Shown: positions 47,776 through 57,569, counted from the stretch's first letter. The stretch is 64,000 nucleotides of DNA from Desulfosporosinus sp. Sb-LF (GCF_004766055.1 NZ_SPQR01000006.1:1-64000); one strand, 5' to 3'. Numbers and translations: made by a program. The notes: a model not told the origin generated them from the sequence alone.

Positions 47776-47875
47776 GTTTTATTCCTGAAAGAGGAAGAAA
47801 AACAATTAGATAACAGGCTTGGACTATTCTTGCTCTTCCCTTCATAAATATCATGTAGAGGGGAGGGGCTTTTTA

Positions 47876-48157
47876 ATGTTCAAGAAATTAAAGAAGAACG
47901 TCGGAGATGTTTTGGATTTCCCACCTGATGTGGTGGAAGATGGTCCGAAAATTACGATAACTGGGCGTCAGGAAATTTTGGTTGAAAACTATATTAGCAT
48001 TTTGGTTTTTTCCGAAGAAGAAATTCGTTTAGAAACCACTCAGGGAGATATCTGTTTTAGGGGAAGGGGACTTGGACTTAAGGTTATTTTATCAACAGAA
48101 CTACGGATCGAAGGGGAGTTATCATCCTTTTCGTTTGAAGGAGGAGAGATAAAATAA
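47876..48157 (+). CDS. yqfC: Sporulation protein YqfC
   Basis: 93 aa. MFKKLKKNVGDVLDFPPDV and ITGRQEILVENYISIL are characteristic. A small forespore/mother-cell protein of the YabP/YqfC family. ATG 47876 follows GGGAGGGG. The stop TAA shares its last base with the yqfD ATG, so the two are coupled. Confidence 0.92.
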   Translation: MFKKLKKNVGDVLDFPPDVVEDGPKITITGRQEILVENYISILVFSEEEIRLETTQGDICFRGRGLGLKVILSTELRIEGELSSFSFEGGEIK

Positions 48158-49374
48158 TGTTTGAACGATTACGGACGTTTTGGCAAGGACGTATTTTTTT
48201 CCTCGCCAGGGGAGATCATTTGCCACAATTTTTAAATCAAGCGTTAAAAGACGGTGTGATTGTGTATCATACTCAAAAATCAGAACGAGGAATGCGTGCG
48301 CAGATTAAGTTGGCAGATTTTCGGCGTTTGCGACGGGCTGCGCGCCAAACCCACACACGAGTTCATATTATCGCTAAATATGGTTGGCCTTTTATTGCAA
48401 TACGTTGGTGGCGTAGAAAGGGACTTTTAGCGGGAATCGCCATGATTGCTTTGACATTAAGCATTTTGTCTCAGCTTGTACTTACGATTTCTGTGTCAGG
48501 AAATCGCAATGTTATGACTCCTGAGGTTTTAGAACGAGCAGAAAAACTCGGGCTTAAAACCTTGGCCTATTCGAAACGTTTGGATTTAAATCAGATTGCC
48601 AAAGCGCTTCAGGAACAATTGCCGGACGCGGCTTGGATTGGCGTGGAACGAAACGGAACCGCTGTTAGGATCAAGATTTCAGAGAAAATTCGTCCTTCTA
48701 TACCTAAGGAGGCGGGGAATCTTGTTGCTAGTCATGCTGGACTTGTCAAGGAAATCATGGTCATTCAGGGTACTCCCCAGGTACATGAAGGAGAAATCGT
48801 ACGAGCGGGGCAGGTCTTGATCACGCAGGCGGCAACACAAGGTCTTACTAGTGCGCCGAATACTTCAAGTCCTGGAACGAATACTCAAAGTGCCAAACCA
48901 ACTCCTGTGAATTCTGCGGCGAGAGGGTTTGTTCGTGCCAGGGTGTGGTATAGTACGGATAAACAAATCCCTTTGACGGAAGACAAAGTTGAGGAAAGTG
49001 GAAAAGTTGCCACAGGATGGGGTATAAAATTCGGTTCACGCGTCATAATGGTAACGACGCAGGATTCTCCGTTTGAGAAGGCTAATAAAGAAGTCGTGAG
49101 TCATTCCCTGCCAACCTGGAGGAATTGGAGTTTCCCTGTCGAAGTTATAAGGGTAGACTATAAAGAACTTCATAATGTGCATATCGAACGGTCTGTTGCT
49201 GAAGCACGCCAACTTGCTGAACAATCAGCTCGGAATGAAGTCCAGAAGAAAATCACGCCTATGGTTCCGATTGTGGGAGAAAACGTGAAGGTTCTTCCGA
49301 ACAATCCCGGTGCCGAACGGGTTAGAGTCGAGGTGGAAACATACGAGGATTTGGCGGTGTATGCCAATCCTTAA
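48157..49374 (+). CDS. yqfD: Sporulation protein YqfD
   Basis: 405 aa. One membrane segment (about residues 90-112, GIAMIALTLSILSQLVLTIS), followed by a large extracytoplasmic domain with SGNRNVMTPEVLERAEKLG. A Ser/Thr-rich insert near residues 228-250 is variable. Known as a sporulation membrane protein of undefined biochemistry. Start within a run GAAGGAGGAGAG. In Bacillus phoH follows; here pgpH follows after 63 bases. Confidence 0.92.
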   Translation: MFERLRTFWQGRIFFLARGDHLPQFLNQALKDGVIVYHTQKSERGMRAQIKLADFRRLRRAARQTHTRVHIIAKYGWPFIAIRWWRRKGLLAGIAMIALTLSILSQLVLTISVSGNRNVMTPEVLERAEKLGLKTLAYSKRLDLNQIAKALQEQLPDAAWIGVERNGTAVRIKISEKIRPSIPKEAGNLVASHAGLVKEIMVIQGTPQVHEGEIVRAGQVLITQAATQGLTSAPNTSSPGTNTQSAKPTPVNSAARGFVRARVWYSTDKQIPLTEDKVEESGKVATGWGIKFGSRVIMVTTQDSPFEKANKEVVSHSLPTWRNWSFPVEVIRVDYKELHNVHIERSVAEARQLAEQSARNEVQKKITPMVPIVGENVKVLPNNPGAERVRVEVETYEDLAVYANP

Positions 49375-49437
49375 AGGAATGAAGGATTCTTAAAATTAGT
49401 AAACGAGCGAATAGAGGTAAGGTACAGTGAAGTAAGG

Positions 49438-51702
49438 ATGATGGTATTGAAGATCAGAAAGGTCAGAAAGATTTGGGAGGGGCTATCCAGCCGTTTGGAT
49501 CCGCTTAGACATCACACCAACTGGCTCCGTGCCATTGTTGGGGTGATGTATTTTCTGTTGTTTACAGTGCTATTATCATCAAGCCTATTTGTTGCCAAAT
49601 TACATTTGGAAGTAGGAGACCCTAGTCCACAACTCATTACAGCGCAGTGGGACAAGGATATTGAGGATACTGAGAAATATACCCAAGACCAGGACGCTGC
49701 GGCAAAAGCCGTTCAACCGATGTTTAAGCCTGACGAGGATTATTTGCTCCTGCTCACCAAAGATCTTGGAAAGGCGTTTGCGGCATTTCATGATACAGCG
49801 CCGACCACGGCAGAAGAAAGTGCACGAGTCAGTAAACTAAAGCAAACACAACCGTTTTCCGATTTGCCAGAGGGGGTATTTTCCTCATTATTGAAGAGTT
49901 CTCCCGATACCCTGAATTTAGCGGAACAGATCGGTAGAGACATTATTTTAAGCAAAGCGCGCAATGCTGATTTAGGAGCTAAATCAGAAGCAGACGTTGC
50001 GTTACTTCGTGAAAGAATCACATCAGACCTAAACCAGTCGACGCTACGAGAGGATGTCAAAACATTCCTGAAGGCGTTTGTGGAACAAGAAGTGATCCAT
50101 CCTACCTTAAAGTTTGATGAACAAACGACGGATAAATTGCGTTCTGCGGCAAGAAGTAGTGTTAAACCGAATGTAATCCGCTACAAGGCCAATCAGAAAA
50201 TTGTCGGTGCCGGTGAGATAGTTGACGAAAAGATTTATAGGGTATTGGCTGCCTATGGGCTAATTAATAATCGCAACACTTGGAAGGCGGCTTCTGGGAT
50301 CGCGTTGATGGTCCTCATTGGAATGGGAACTATTATCGCTTATCTGTACCAGAATAAACGGGATATTTTGCGCTCAACCCGTCTTATGGTCCTGATCGGA
50401 CTGAGCATGAGCTTGGTTTTAGTCATCGGACGCGGGGTGATCGCCTTAAATTTAGGAGGAATTGACTTTAATTCCTTGGCAGGAATGCTTATTCCTGTCG
50501 CTTGGGCCACCATGTCGGTAGCTATTTTGGTTGATCTGGGTGTTGCATTATTGATCGCAGTGGTCTTAGCATTTTTTGTAGCGGTATTAGTAGATCCTTC
50601 TTTTTCAACCTCATTTGGTCTTCAAACAGGCTTAGTGGCTCTTTTTGGAGGTTTTATTGGGGTTCACAGTGTGTCTCACTTAAGTCAGCGTTCAGACTTG
50701 GCGCGTGCTGGACTATTTGTATCTGCGATTAATGTGTTGACGGTAAGCGCAATTGGCTTAACCACAGGAATGCGATTAATGGTTTGGGTTGTAGGTCTGA
50801 TCCTAGGAATTGTCAACGGAGTAGCGTCTTCGTTTTTAACGGTCGGGGCCTTACATTGGTTTGAGTCGGGATTCCATATTACGTCTTCGGTTCGACTTTT
50901 AGAGCTATCTAACCCCAATAGACCGTTATTGAAGCGTTTACTGATGGAGGCACCAGGGACCTACCATCATAGTATTTTAGTAGGTAATCTAGCGGAAGCT
51001 GCCGCGGAAGCTGTGCAGGCTGATGCCACGTTAGTAAGGGTTGGGGCTATGTATCATGATATTGGAAAATTGAAACGTCCCTACTTTTTTATTGAAAATC
51101 AATTTACCCAAGATAACCCCCATGATAAGATTGCTCCGACCTTAAGCTCACTGATTATCACCTCCCACGTCAAGGATGGGTTGGAGTTGGCGAGGGAAAA
51201 TAAGCTTCCGCAGCAGATTCAAGATATTATTGCTCAGCACCACGGAGATGGATTAGTTAGCTTCTTTTATCATAAGGCCTTGGAGGAAAATGAAGAAATT
51301 CCGGAGGAAGCCTTCCATTATGAAGGGCCTAAACCTCAGACCAAAGAGGCTGCCTTAGTCACTCTGGCTGATAACGTGGAGGCGGCAGTACGGTCAATGA
51401 AACAGCCCACGCCAGGGCGCGTTGAGGGATTTGTTCGGAAAATTGTCAAGGATAAGCTTAATGACGGACAGTTAGATCAATGTGACTTGACATTTCAGGA
51501 CTTAGATAAAATTTCGATGGCCTTTGTTCGTGTTTTGAGCGGGATATTCCACTCCCGCGTTGAATATCCAGAGTTGCCAACTGTACGGGAGAGCGGGAAT
51601 GTTGTGGCACAGAAGAAACCCATAGAAGATTCTGGTAAAGAGATTGGGGAAGGGACCCAAAAGGAGAAGGAGCCAGAAAACCAGACGACAGAGACTCGAT
51701 AG
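49438..51702 (+). CDS. pgpH: PgpH-type 7TM-HD cyclic di-AMP phosphodiesterase (YqfF)
   Basis: 754 aa. One N-terminal TM (about 36-56), an extracellular 7TMR-HDED domain, seven TM helices (about 280-480) and a cytoplasmic HD domain with LVGNLAEAAAEAV, MYHDIGKLKRP (near 540) and AQHHGDGLVSFF. Family members hydrolyse c-di-AMP. Start is ATG 49438 (TAAGG just upstream is close); TTG 49447 with better spacing is possible. C-terminus is acidic and Lys/Glu-rich. Confidence 0.93.
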   Translation: MMVLKIRKVRKIWEGLSSRLDPLRHHTNWLRAIVGVMYFLLFTVLLSSSLFVAKLHLEVGDPSPQLITAQWDKDIEDTEKYTQDQDAAAKAVQPMFKPDEDYLLLLTKDLGKAFAAFHDTAPTTAEESARVSKLKQTQPFSDLPEGVFSSLLKSSPDTLNLAEQIGRDIILSKARNADLGAKSEADVALLRERITSDLNQSTLREDVKTFLKAFVEQEVIHPTLKFDEQTTDKLRSAARSSVKPNVIRYKANQKIVGAGEIVDEKIYRVLAAYGLINNRNTWKAASGIALMVLIGMGTIIAYLYQNKRDILRSTRLMVLIGLSMSLVLVIGRGVIALNLGGIDFNSLAGMLIPVAWATMSVAILVDLGVALLIAVVLAFFVAVLVDPSFSTSFGLQTGLVALFGGFIGVHSVSHLSQRSDLARAGLFVSAINVLTVSAIGLTTGMRLMVWVVGLILGIVNGVASSFLTVGALHWFESGFHITSSVRLLELSNPNRPLLKRLLMEAPGTYHHSILVGNLAEAAAEAVQADATLVRVGAMYHDIGKLKRPYFFIENQFTQDNPHDKIAPTLSSLIITSHVKDGLELARENKLPQQIQDIIAQHHGDGLVSFFYHKALEENEEIPEEAFHYEGPKPQTKEAALVTLADNVEAAVRSMKQPTPGRVEGFVRKIVKDKLNDGQLDQCDLTFQDLDKISMAFVRVLSGIFHSRVEYPELPTVRESGNVVAQKKPIEDSGKEIGEGTQKEKEPENQTTETR

Positions 51703-51757
51703 ATTAGAGTTTGACGCACATATAGGAGACAAGTTCTTGATTTGAAGGGGGGAAAGG

Positions 51758-52279
51758 GTGGCCTACATTCGTGTTTCGATAGGGATGGGGTTTGCCCGTA
51801 AAAACGTGATCTTGGATATTGCCTGGGAAGAAGAGTCTGTTTTACTTGACCATCGTGAGCCGCTTGCCGGTTTATTAAATCGAGCTATTGAGGAAGCCAT
51901 TCGTCTGTCTGGTGGTCCAGAGGAAGCTGAAGTAAGCCTGATGTTAGTCGATGACCAACGCATTCATGAGCTGAATCGAGAGTATCGAGGAGTGGATCGT
52001 CCGACAGATGTGCTTTCGTTTGCCTTGCAAGAAGAAACGGAAGAGGAACCAGATTCTGAGTTTGAAGACGAAATGCTCGGGGATATCGTAATCTCTGCTC
52101 AGCGGGCACGGGAGCAAGCTGAGGAATTCGGTCATTCCTTCGAGCGGGAGATTGTTTACCTTGCTGTCCATGGGACACTTCATCTATTAGGGTATGATCA
52201 TGAAGAAGAACAAGATAAACAAGAGATGCGCAGTAAAGAAGAAGAGGTGATGGCTATACTTAGGTTAGAGAGAGTATAG
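51758..52279 (+). CDS. ybeY: Endoribonuclease YbeY (rRNA maturation)
   Basis: 173 aa. Zinc-binding [12 protein letters not shown] near residues 138-149 and [14 protein letters not shown] are the family signatures. Trims the 16S rRNA 3' end and takes part in ribosome quality control. GTG start within GGGGGGAAAGG. Followed by dgkA, cdd and era as in Bacillus. Confidence 0.95.
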   Translation: MAYIRVSIGMGFARKNVILDIAWEEESVLLDHREPLAGLLNRAIEEAIRLSGGPEEAEVSLMLVDDQRIHELNREYRGVDRPTDVLSFALQEETEEEPDSEFEDEMLGDIVISAQRAREQAEEFGHSFEREIVYLAVHGTLHLLGYDHEEEQDKQEMRSKEEEVMAILRLERV

Positions 52280-52318
52280 CCACTAAGGATTCTCGAACGT
52301 TACTAAACGGAGGAAAGC

Positions 52319-52702
52319 ATGGGGAGATATCAGAAGCCAGGGTTTTGTCGCAGTTTAAATCAGGCTTGGCGGGGGATGTTATATACCTGGAAAACTCAGG
52401 GGCACTTACAGTTTCACGGTATAGCAGGAATTACAGTGTTGTGCTGCGCTTGGTGGAGCGAGGTTTCGAGTTTTGAATGGTTGATTCTTATTTTGGCGAT
52501 TGGCAGTGTTGTGGGTGCAGAAGTAATGAATACTGCCCTCGAAATTGTGGTAGATATGGTACAACCAAATTTTCATCCTTTGGCGGGTATGGCTAAGGAT
52601 GTGGCCGCAGGCGCTGTTTTGGTGACTGCGATACAAGCCGTGGTGATTGGCATGATCGTCTTTTTACCACGACTGTTTCGCTTCGCGGGTAAGATCTTTT
52701 AG
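52319..52702 (+). CDS. dgkA: Diacylglycerol/undecaprenol kinase
   Basis: 127 aa, three membrane helices (about residues 33-48, 52-70, 98-118). Conserved EVMNTALEIVVDMV and MAKDVAAGAVLV form the active site between helices. In Firmicutes the enzyme phosphorylates undecaprenol. The ATG follows GGAGG. Confidence 0.92.
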   Translation: MGRYQKPGFCRSLNQAWRGMLYTWKTQGHLQFHGIAGITVLCCAWWSEVSSFEWLILILAIGSVVGAEVMNTALEIVVDMVQPNFHPLAGMAKDVAAGAVLVTAIQAVVIGMIVFLPRLFRFAGKIF

Positions 52703-52723
52703 GATAGATAAGGAGTTTTGTGC

Positions 52724-53176
52724 TTGAATCAGAATCAACCCTCCAAGACGGAAGCAATAGAAGCAGTGCTAGAATTAGAAATCGAGGCAGAGAAGGTGCA
52801 TGAACTCATGAATCGGGCTCAGGCAGCTTACCGGCAGGCCTATATACCGTACTCACATTACCCAGTAGGAGCTGCGGTGCTTTTTGCATCAGGGGAGATT
52901 TATAGCGGATGTAATGTTGAAAATGTGAGCTACGGTTTAACGGTCTGCGCGGAGCGAAATGCAATTTTCCAAGCCGTGGCTCGGGGTGAACGGGAATTGA
53001 AAGGAATTGCCATTGCTGTGCCGACAGATGAGTTTCCTTCTCCCTGTGGTGCATGTCGTCAAGTGATCCGCGAGTTTGCAGTGGACTGCCCAGTTATTTT
53101 AATTAATGGGCAGGGGCAAACAAAGAAGACTAGCTTGAAGGTGTTATTGCCGGATGCGTTCGTAGGCCTTGTGTGA
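52724..53176 (+). CDS. cdd: Cytidine deaminase with N-terminal extension
   Basis: 150 aa. Zinc motif CAERNAIF and PCGACRQ, substrate motif YSHYPVGAAVL and GCNVENVSYG. About 25 extra N-terminal residues precede the usual start (LMNRAQAAYRQAY). TTG 52724 is used (AGGAG 8 bases upstream). The last residues GLV and the stop (CTT GTG TGA) belong to the conserved first bases of a family A repeat. Confidence 0.93.
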   Translation: MNQNQPSKTEAIEAVLELEIEAEKVHELMNRAQAAYRQAYIPYSHYPVGAAVLFASGEIYSGCNVENVSYGLTVCAERNAIFQAVARGERELKGIAIAVPTDEFPSPCGACRQVIREFAVDCPVILINGQGQTKKTSLKVLLPDAFVGLV

Positions 53177-53823
53177 GGAACTTGTGTCACACAGCGCTCG
53201 GTCTTACGACGCAGAGCAAACTAACCGTTCAAGCTCCCGGCTGTGGGGAGCGGGGTTCCCGCCAAAAGCGCCATCCTTGGCGCATTGGCGGCAGTGCACG
53301 TCCTGTGCACTGCCCCGTGTTTCGGGTCGGTCGCTTGAACGGAAGTTTGCTGGGCTGCTTACGTAAAGACGTCGTGCTGTGTCACACTGCGTCCTGGGCT
53401 TAGGTCGGGAGGACGTGGGGGACGAAGGACGGACGGGAGATGGACCATTTGGGTGGACGGCACATTTCATGTGCGCCGTCTGCGTGCAAGTCGTGGGATC
53501 GGTCGCTTGAACAGAAGTTTGCTGGGCTGCTTACGTAAAGACGTCGAGCTGTGTCACACTGCGTCCTTGGCTTGGGTCGGGAGGAACGAAGGACGGACGG
53601 GAGATGGACCATTTGGGTGGACGGCACATTTCATGTGCGCCGTCTGAGTACAAGTCGTGGGGTCGGTCGCTTGAACAGAAGTTTGCTGGGCTGCTTACGT
53701 AAAGACGTCGCGCTGTGTCACACTGCGTCCTGGGCTTGGGTCGGGAGGAACGAAGGACGGGCGGGAGATGGAACATTTGAGTGGACGGCACATTTCATGT
53801 GCACCGTCTGAGTACAAGTCGTA
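53167..53823. repeat. Family A array: one full unit plus two extra right halves
   Basis: The full unit has the GCCAA/TTGGC and GCGCC/GGCGC helices (53261-53289). The right half repeats near 53500 and 53664. The right arm reads CTTGAACAGAAG in the extra copies, and the GCGCTGTGTCACAC at about 53711 pairs exactly with the left-arm type GTGTGACACAGCGC. Confidence 0.85.
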
Positions 53824-53909
53824 ACGTTTGTGATTTGAATAGACATGATAATTTAAGGTTATGGTAAGTAATAAAGTTAAAAATAATTAAAGTATAAAGA
53901 GATAGGGAA

Positions 53910-54830
53910 GTGGCATCACTGTTGGTTTCAACATCAAAAGAATTTCGTTCGGGTTTTGTATCGGTTATAGGAAGGCCGAATGCGGGGAAATCTACTTTAC
54001 TTAATCATTTATTGGGACAGAAAGTACTTATTATGTCCGATAAGCCTCAGACCACTCGGAATCGCATCCAGTGTATTTTGACGGAGGAACGGGGACAAAT
54101 TGTCTTTTTGGATACTCCCGGAATCCATAAACCTAAACATAAGTTAGGGGAATACATGGTCGGAGCGGCGAAGGAATCCATTCGTGAGGTTGACGTTATC
54201 TTGTACATGGTGGATCTTTCTGCCGAATACGGCCCTGGTGAAGAGTTTATTATTCAAATGCTCAAGCAGACTAAGACCCCTTGTGTCTTGGTTTTGAATA
54301 AAGTGGATCTTTTGACTAAAGAGCAGTTGATGCGTAGAGTCCAGGAATTTTCTGCCTTTATGGATTTTAAGGCGATTGTTCCTATATCGGCAAAAACAGG
54401 GGAAAATACGGATGAATTATTGAATGTGATTTTTGGCCAGCTTTCTAAGGGTCCTATGTATTATCCGGAAGATGAAGTGACGGATCAGCCGGAGCGGTTT
54501 ATCATGGCAGAACTTGTGCGTGAAAAAGTGCTTGAGTTGACGCATGATGAAATCCCGCATTCGATTGCGGTTGTCATCGAAGAGGTAGAGGAAAAGAAGA
54601 CGTTGGTTAAAGTACGTGCTTTGATTGTGGTTGAGCGCGATTCTCAGAAAGGGATTATCATCGGGGCGGGTGGTAAACAACTCAAGGAGATTGGGAGCTT
54701 GGCTCGTCGAGATATTGAGGCTTTATTGGGGAGTCCTGTGTTTTTGGAACTTTGGGTAAAGGTCAAGAAAGATTGGCGTAATCGAGTGGATAGTTTGCGT
54801 AATTACGGATATGGAAAGGAACGAGGATAA
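53910..54830 (+). CDS. era: GTPase Era
   Basis: 306 aa. G1 GRPNAGKST (near residue 21), DTPGIHKPKHKLG, NKVD, and the C-terminal KH domain with IIIGAGGKQLKEIG. Binds the 3' end of 16S rRNA for 30S assembly. GTG start after TAGGGA, so the exact start is moderately certain. Followed after 3 bases by deoC. Confidence 0.95.
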   Translation: MASLLVSTSKEFRSGFVSVIGRPNAGKSTLLNHLLGQKVLIMSDKPQTTRNRIQCILTEERGQIVFLDTPGIHKPKHKLGEYMVGAAKESIREVDVILYMVDLSAEYGPGEEFIIQMLKQTKTPCVLVLNKVDLLTKEQLMRRVQEFSAFMDFKAIVPISAKTGENTDELLNVIFGQLSKGPMYYPEDEVTDQPERFIMAELVREKVLELTHDEIPHSIAVVIEEVEEKKTLVKVRALIVVERDSQKGIIIGAGGKQLKEIGSLARRDIEALLGSPVFLELWVKVKKDWRNRVDSLRNYGYGKERG

Positions 54831-54833
54831 AGT

Positions 54834-55472
54834 ATGATAAATCTTGCAGGGATGACGGATCACACGTTGTTGAAACCACAAGCTACGGAAAAGGATATTG
54901 TGGCGCTTTGTCATGAGGCTCAGCAACATAGGTTTGCTACGGTTTGTGTAAACCCGACCTATGTGCAGATGGCGGCAAAGCTTTTACATGGCACGGGGAT
55001 TGGCATTTCTGCTGTTGTGGGTTTTCCTTTGGGGGCGACGTTCACGGAAGTGAAGGTTCAGGAAGTATTTATGGTTAAAGCTCATGGGGGCAAAGAAGTT
55101 GATATGGTGATGAATGTCGGGTGGGCAAAATCCGGTAATTGGGAAGCGGTCGAGCGGGATATTTTTCGTGTAGTCGAAGCTGCTCATTGGGTCGGGCTGC
55201 TCATCAAGGTAATCATTGAGACGTGTTTGCTCACGGAAGACGAGAAGAAAATGGCTGCTGAAATTGTCAAACGTTCGGGAGCTGATTATATTAAGACTTC
55301 GACTGGCTTTGCTGGAGGTGGAGCCACTGTCCAAGATGTGCGTAACTTAAAAGCCTGGGTCGGGGATGATGTGAAAGTTAAGGCTTCGGGTGGAGTGAGG
55401 ACTAAGGAGTTTGCACTTGAGCTTGTGGAGGCCGGGGCGGAACGTCTGGGCACAAGCGCGGTCCTTGTATAA
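54834..55472 (+). CDS. deoC: Deoxyribose-phosphate aldolase
   Basis: 212 aa. Schiff-base lysine in DYIKTSTGF and the second active lysine in VKASGGVRT; LAGMTDHTLLKPQATE at the start. Splits deoxyribose 5-phosphate to acetaldehyde and glyceraldehyde 3-phosphate. Placed between era and recO, which are adjacent in many Firmicutes. The stop codon and last two residues (LV) fall in family A sequence (CTTGTATAACACAGCG). Confidence 0.94.
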   Translation: MINLAGMTDHTLLKPQATEKDIVALCHEAQQHRFATVCVNPTYVQMAAKLLHGTGIGISAVVGFPLGATFTEVKVQEVFMVKAHGGKEVDMVMNVGWAKSGNWEAVERDIFRVVEAAHWVGLLIKVIIETCLLTEDEKKMAAEIVKRSGADYIKTSTGFAGGGATVQDVRNLKAWVGDDVKVKASGGVRTKEFALELVEAGAERLGTSAVLV

Positions 55473-55800
55473 CACAGCGCTCAGTGCTTACGACGCAGAG
55501 CAACTAACCGTTCAAGCGACTGGCTTTGGGGAGCGGGGTTCCCGCCAAAAGCGCCATCCGACGGCCAAGGATGGCCTAGTGTCCCTGTAGCCAAGGATGG
55601 CGAGAAGGGACCTTGGCGCATTGGCGGCAGTGCACGTCCTGTGCACTGCCCCGTGTTTGGGTCAGGTCGCTTGAACGGAAGTTTGCTAGGCTACTTACGT
55701 AAAGACGTCGCGCTCGTGTTATACTGCGTCCTGGGCTTGGGACGTGGAACGTAATGTGTCGGGTGGACGGCACATTTCATGTGCACCGTCCTGAATTTGG
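55463..55800. repeat. Family A unit split by an inserted 53-bp family B piece
   Basis: One unit. Its GCGCCATCC|TTGGCGC helix is interrupted between 55559 and 55613 by a segment containing GGCCAAGGATGGCC and GCCAAGGATGGC. 30 bases of the segment (55578-55607) equal the reverse complement of 22153-22182. The right half also has small deletions after the TACTGCGTCC segment. Confidence 0.85.
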
Positions 55801-55888
55801 GCTCGATCGTGTTTCCTTCGCTGTTGAACGGGGCAAAGCTAAATGAATAGTCAAATTATAAATTTCATAAAATAGAAAGGGTGAGTGC

Positions 55889-56638
55889 GTGGCGGTTTAC
55901 CATGCGGACGCGTTAGTGATACGTAGCCGAGAATTTGGGGAGTCGGATCGGGTGCTCACCCTTTTTTCCCGTGAGATGGGAAAGCTTCAGGCGGTGGCGA
56001 AAGGGGTGCGCAAACCTAAAAGTCGCCAGAGGGCTGGGGTTCAGCTGTTTACATATGCGGACTTTTTGATTCATCGTGGGAAAACGTTGGATACGGTGAG
56101 CCAGTGTAGTCCTAAGGAAAGCTTCGCGCATCTTTGGAATGATCTTGATCGGTCGTTCTCGGCTACGGGGATTGCTGAGCTTTTAGATATTTCGACAATT
56201 CCGGGTCAGCCTAATGGGGAGCTTTTTGCACTTACGTTGACTTGCTTTTTTTTAATGGAACATTTTGATCCTTCTCTTGTTCTTGCTGCTTACGCGTTGC
56301 GGTTAATGACGCTGTTGGGATACCAGCCGCGTTTGGGGGTATGTGCGGAGTGTGGGAGAGATGTAAATGGTGATCGTTTGTTTTTTAGTGCTGACGCGGG
56401 TGGTACGCTTTGTGGGAATTGTCGGGAAAATTATTCTGGACGATGGGTTCGAGCGGGTAGTCTTGCGTTTATGCGTCAGTTGATACGGGCGGATATTACT
56501 AAAATCGATCGTTTACGTTGGAATACTTGGATGAGACAAGAAATTTTGGAGACACTAAGGCTTTATCTGGAGCATAAGTTCGAGCGGCCGCTTAAATCTT
56601 GGAGAATGGGAATTTTGACTTCGGATGACTTGGGATGA
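55889..56638 (+). CDS. recO: DNA repair protein RecO
   Basis: 249 aa. N-terminal OB-fold (VIRSREFGESDRVLTLFSRE), helical domain, and a zinc finger CAEC...CGNC (about residues 152-177). Loads RecA onto SSB-coated DNA with RecR. GTG start after AAGGGTGAG. Overlaps the frame of the next gene by a few bases at most. Confidence 0.93.
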   Translation: MAVYHADALVIRSREFGESDRVLTLFSREMGKLQAVAKGVRKPKSRQRAGVQLFTYADFLIHRGKTLDTVSQCSPKESFAHLWNDLDRSFSATGIAELLDISTIPGQPNGELFALTLTCFFLMEHFDPSLVLAAYALRLMTLLGYQPRLGVCAECGRDVNGDRLFFSADAGGTLCGNCRENYSGRWVRAGSLAFMRQLIRADITKIDRLRWNTWMRQEILETLRLYLEHKFERPLKSWRMGILTSDDLG

Positions 56639-56660
56639 CATATTAACGGAAAGGATGAGG

Positions 56661-57131
56661 ATGAATTTGAGTGAACCGTTATGGACAGAACTTGAAAAGC
56701 TGGATGTTTTGCGCGAACGTATGGGTATCGGATATGAAGAGGCTCGCAAGGCTTTGAGTCTCGCTCAGGGCGATGTGGTAAAGGCTTTGGACGATTTAGA
56801 GAAGGCGCGAAATGAGAAAGACATGGATTGGAATTTCGCAGATCAAGGTCAGGGAATTTGGAACGGTGTTAAATCTACAGTGACAAATTTGAGCCACACT
56901 ACGGTCAGTCTCAAACGACATGACAATACGATTGTGAGCCTTTCAGCTCCTTTAGGTTTGGCCCTGGCGTACACAATTTGGCGGAAGCCTGGTTTGCGAA
57001 TGCTGGCTCTGATGGGTGCGGTGGGGGCGGCTATCAACCACTTTGAGCTTGAAGTATCTTCAAAAGCTGAGTATCCTTATAATGACGATGCTTTTAATTT
57101 TGACACGGACAGAGTGGGGAAACCACTTTAA
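56661..57131 (+). CDS. UBA-like/DUF4342-type protein
   Basis: 156 aa. The N-terminal third has a UBA/TS-N-like helix bundle (RERMGIGYEEARKALSLAQGDVVKAL); the middle contains APLGLALAYTIWRKPGLRMLALMGAVG, one likely membrane segment. This matches the DUF4342 layout; function unknown. ATG 56661 follows GGAAAGG by 6 bases; the frame also overlaps the end of recO. Confidence 0.7.
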   Translation: MNLSEPLWTELEKLDVLRERMGIGYEEARKALSLAQGDVVKALDDLEKARNEKDMDWNFADQGQGIWNGVKSTVTNLSHTTVSLKRHDNTIVSLSAPLGLALAYTIWRKPGLRMLALMGAVGAAINHFELEVSSKAEYPYNDDAFNFDTDRVGKPL

Positions 57132-57261
57132 AAGTGATTCTCAACGATAATCTTTCAAAAAATTCTCTACTTGGAATGTCTTAAATCTAACGTATCCCAG
57201 TGTATTCTGCGAGGAGAGATTCTAAATTGGCCACTTTGTCCGCAACCTTGGGGCTTCTCGT
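57132..57261. other. Gene-free spacer before the glyQS promoter
   Basis: AT-rich; no clear terminator for the upstream gene, and nothing else recognised. Confidence 0.3.
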
Positions 57262-57290
57262 TTGACACAACATTATCCTCAACATATAAT
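57262..57290 (+). promoter_or_regulatory. Consensus sigma-A promoter of glyQS
   Basis: TTGACA (57262-57267), 17-base spacer, TATAAT (57285-57290): perfect match to both hexamers. Drives the glycine T-box leader. Confidence 0.93.
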
Positions 57291-57370
57291 AGTGTGTAAA
57301 CGAGACGTTTATTTTCAAAGAGTGCGCATTGTGGAATGCGTTAATTCTTACAAATCAATACCTTTATAAT

Positions 57371-57569
57371 GCAATGATGGGAAAGAAGTCTGTGAATCCT
57401 CTCTTATAGCGAGTTCGGGTGGGTGGAAGCCGAATGAGAGAAGCGGATGGGGCATCTTTGAGCATAAAAACGAAGGGGACCCTGAGTTAGGGGTCAAACA
57501 GGGTGGAACCGCGGGAACAAGTTCTCGTCCCTGTAGCTTAAATGCTACGGGGGCGAGAGCTTTTTTGCT
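57371..57569 (+). promoter_or_regulatory. T-box leader, glycine-specific, controlling glyQS
   Basis: Stem I has the distal helix TTCGG...CCGAA (about 57413-57435). The specifier is GGC at 57451-57453 followed by A. The T-box core AGGGTGGAACCGCGGG is at about 57500-57515. The terminator CTCGTCCC...GGGGCGAG is followed by TTTTTT (57561-57566). It senses uncharged tRNA-Gly. Confidence 0.93.
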
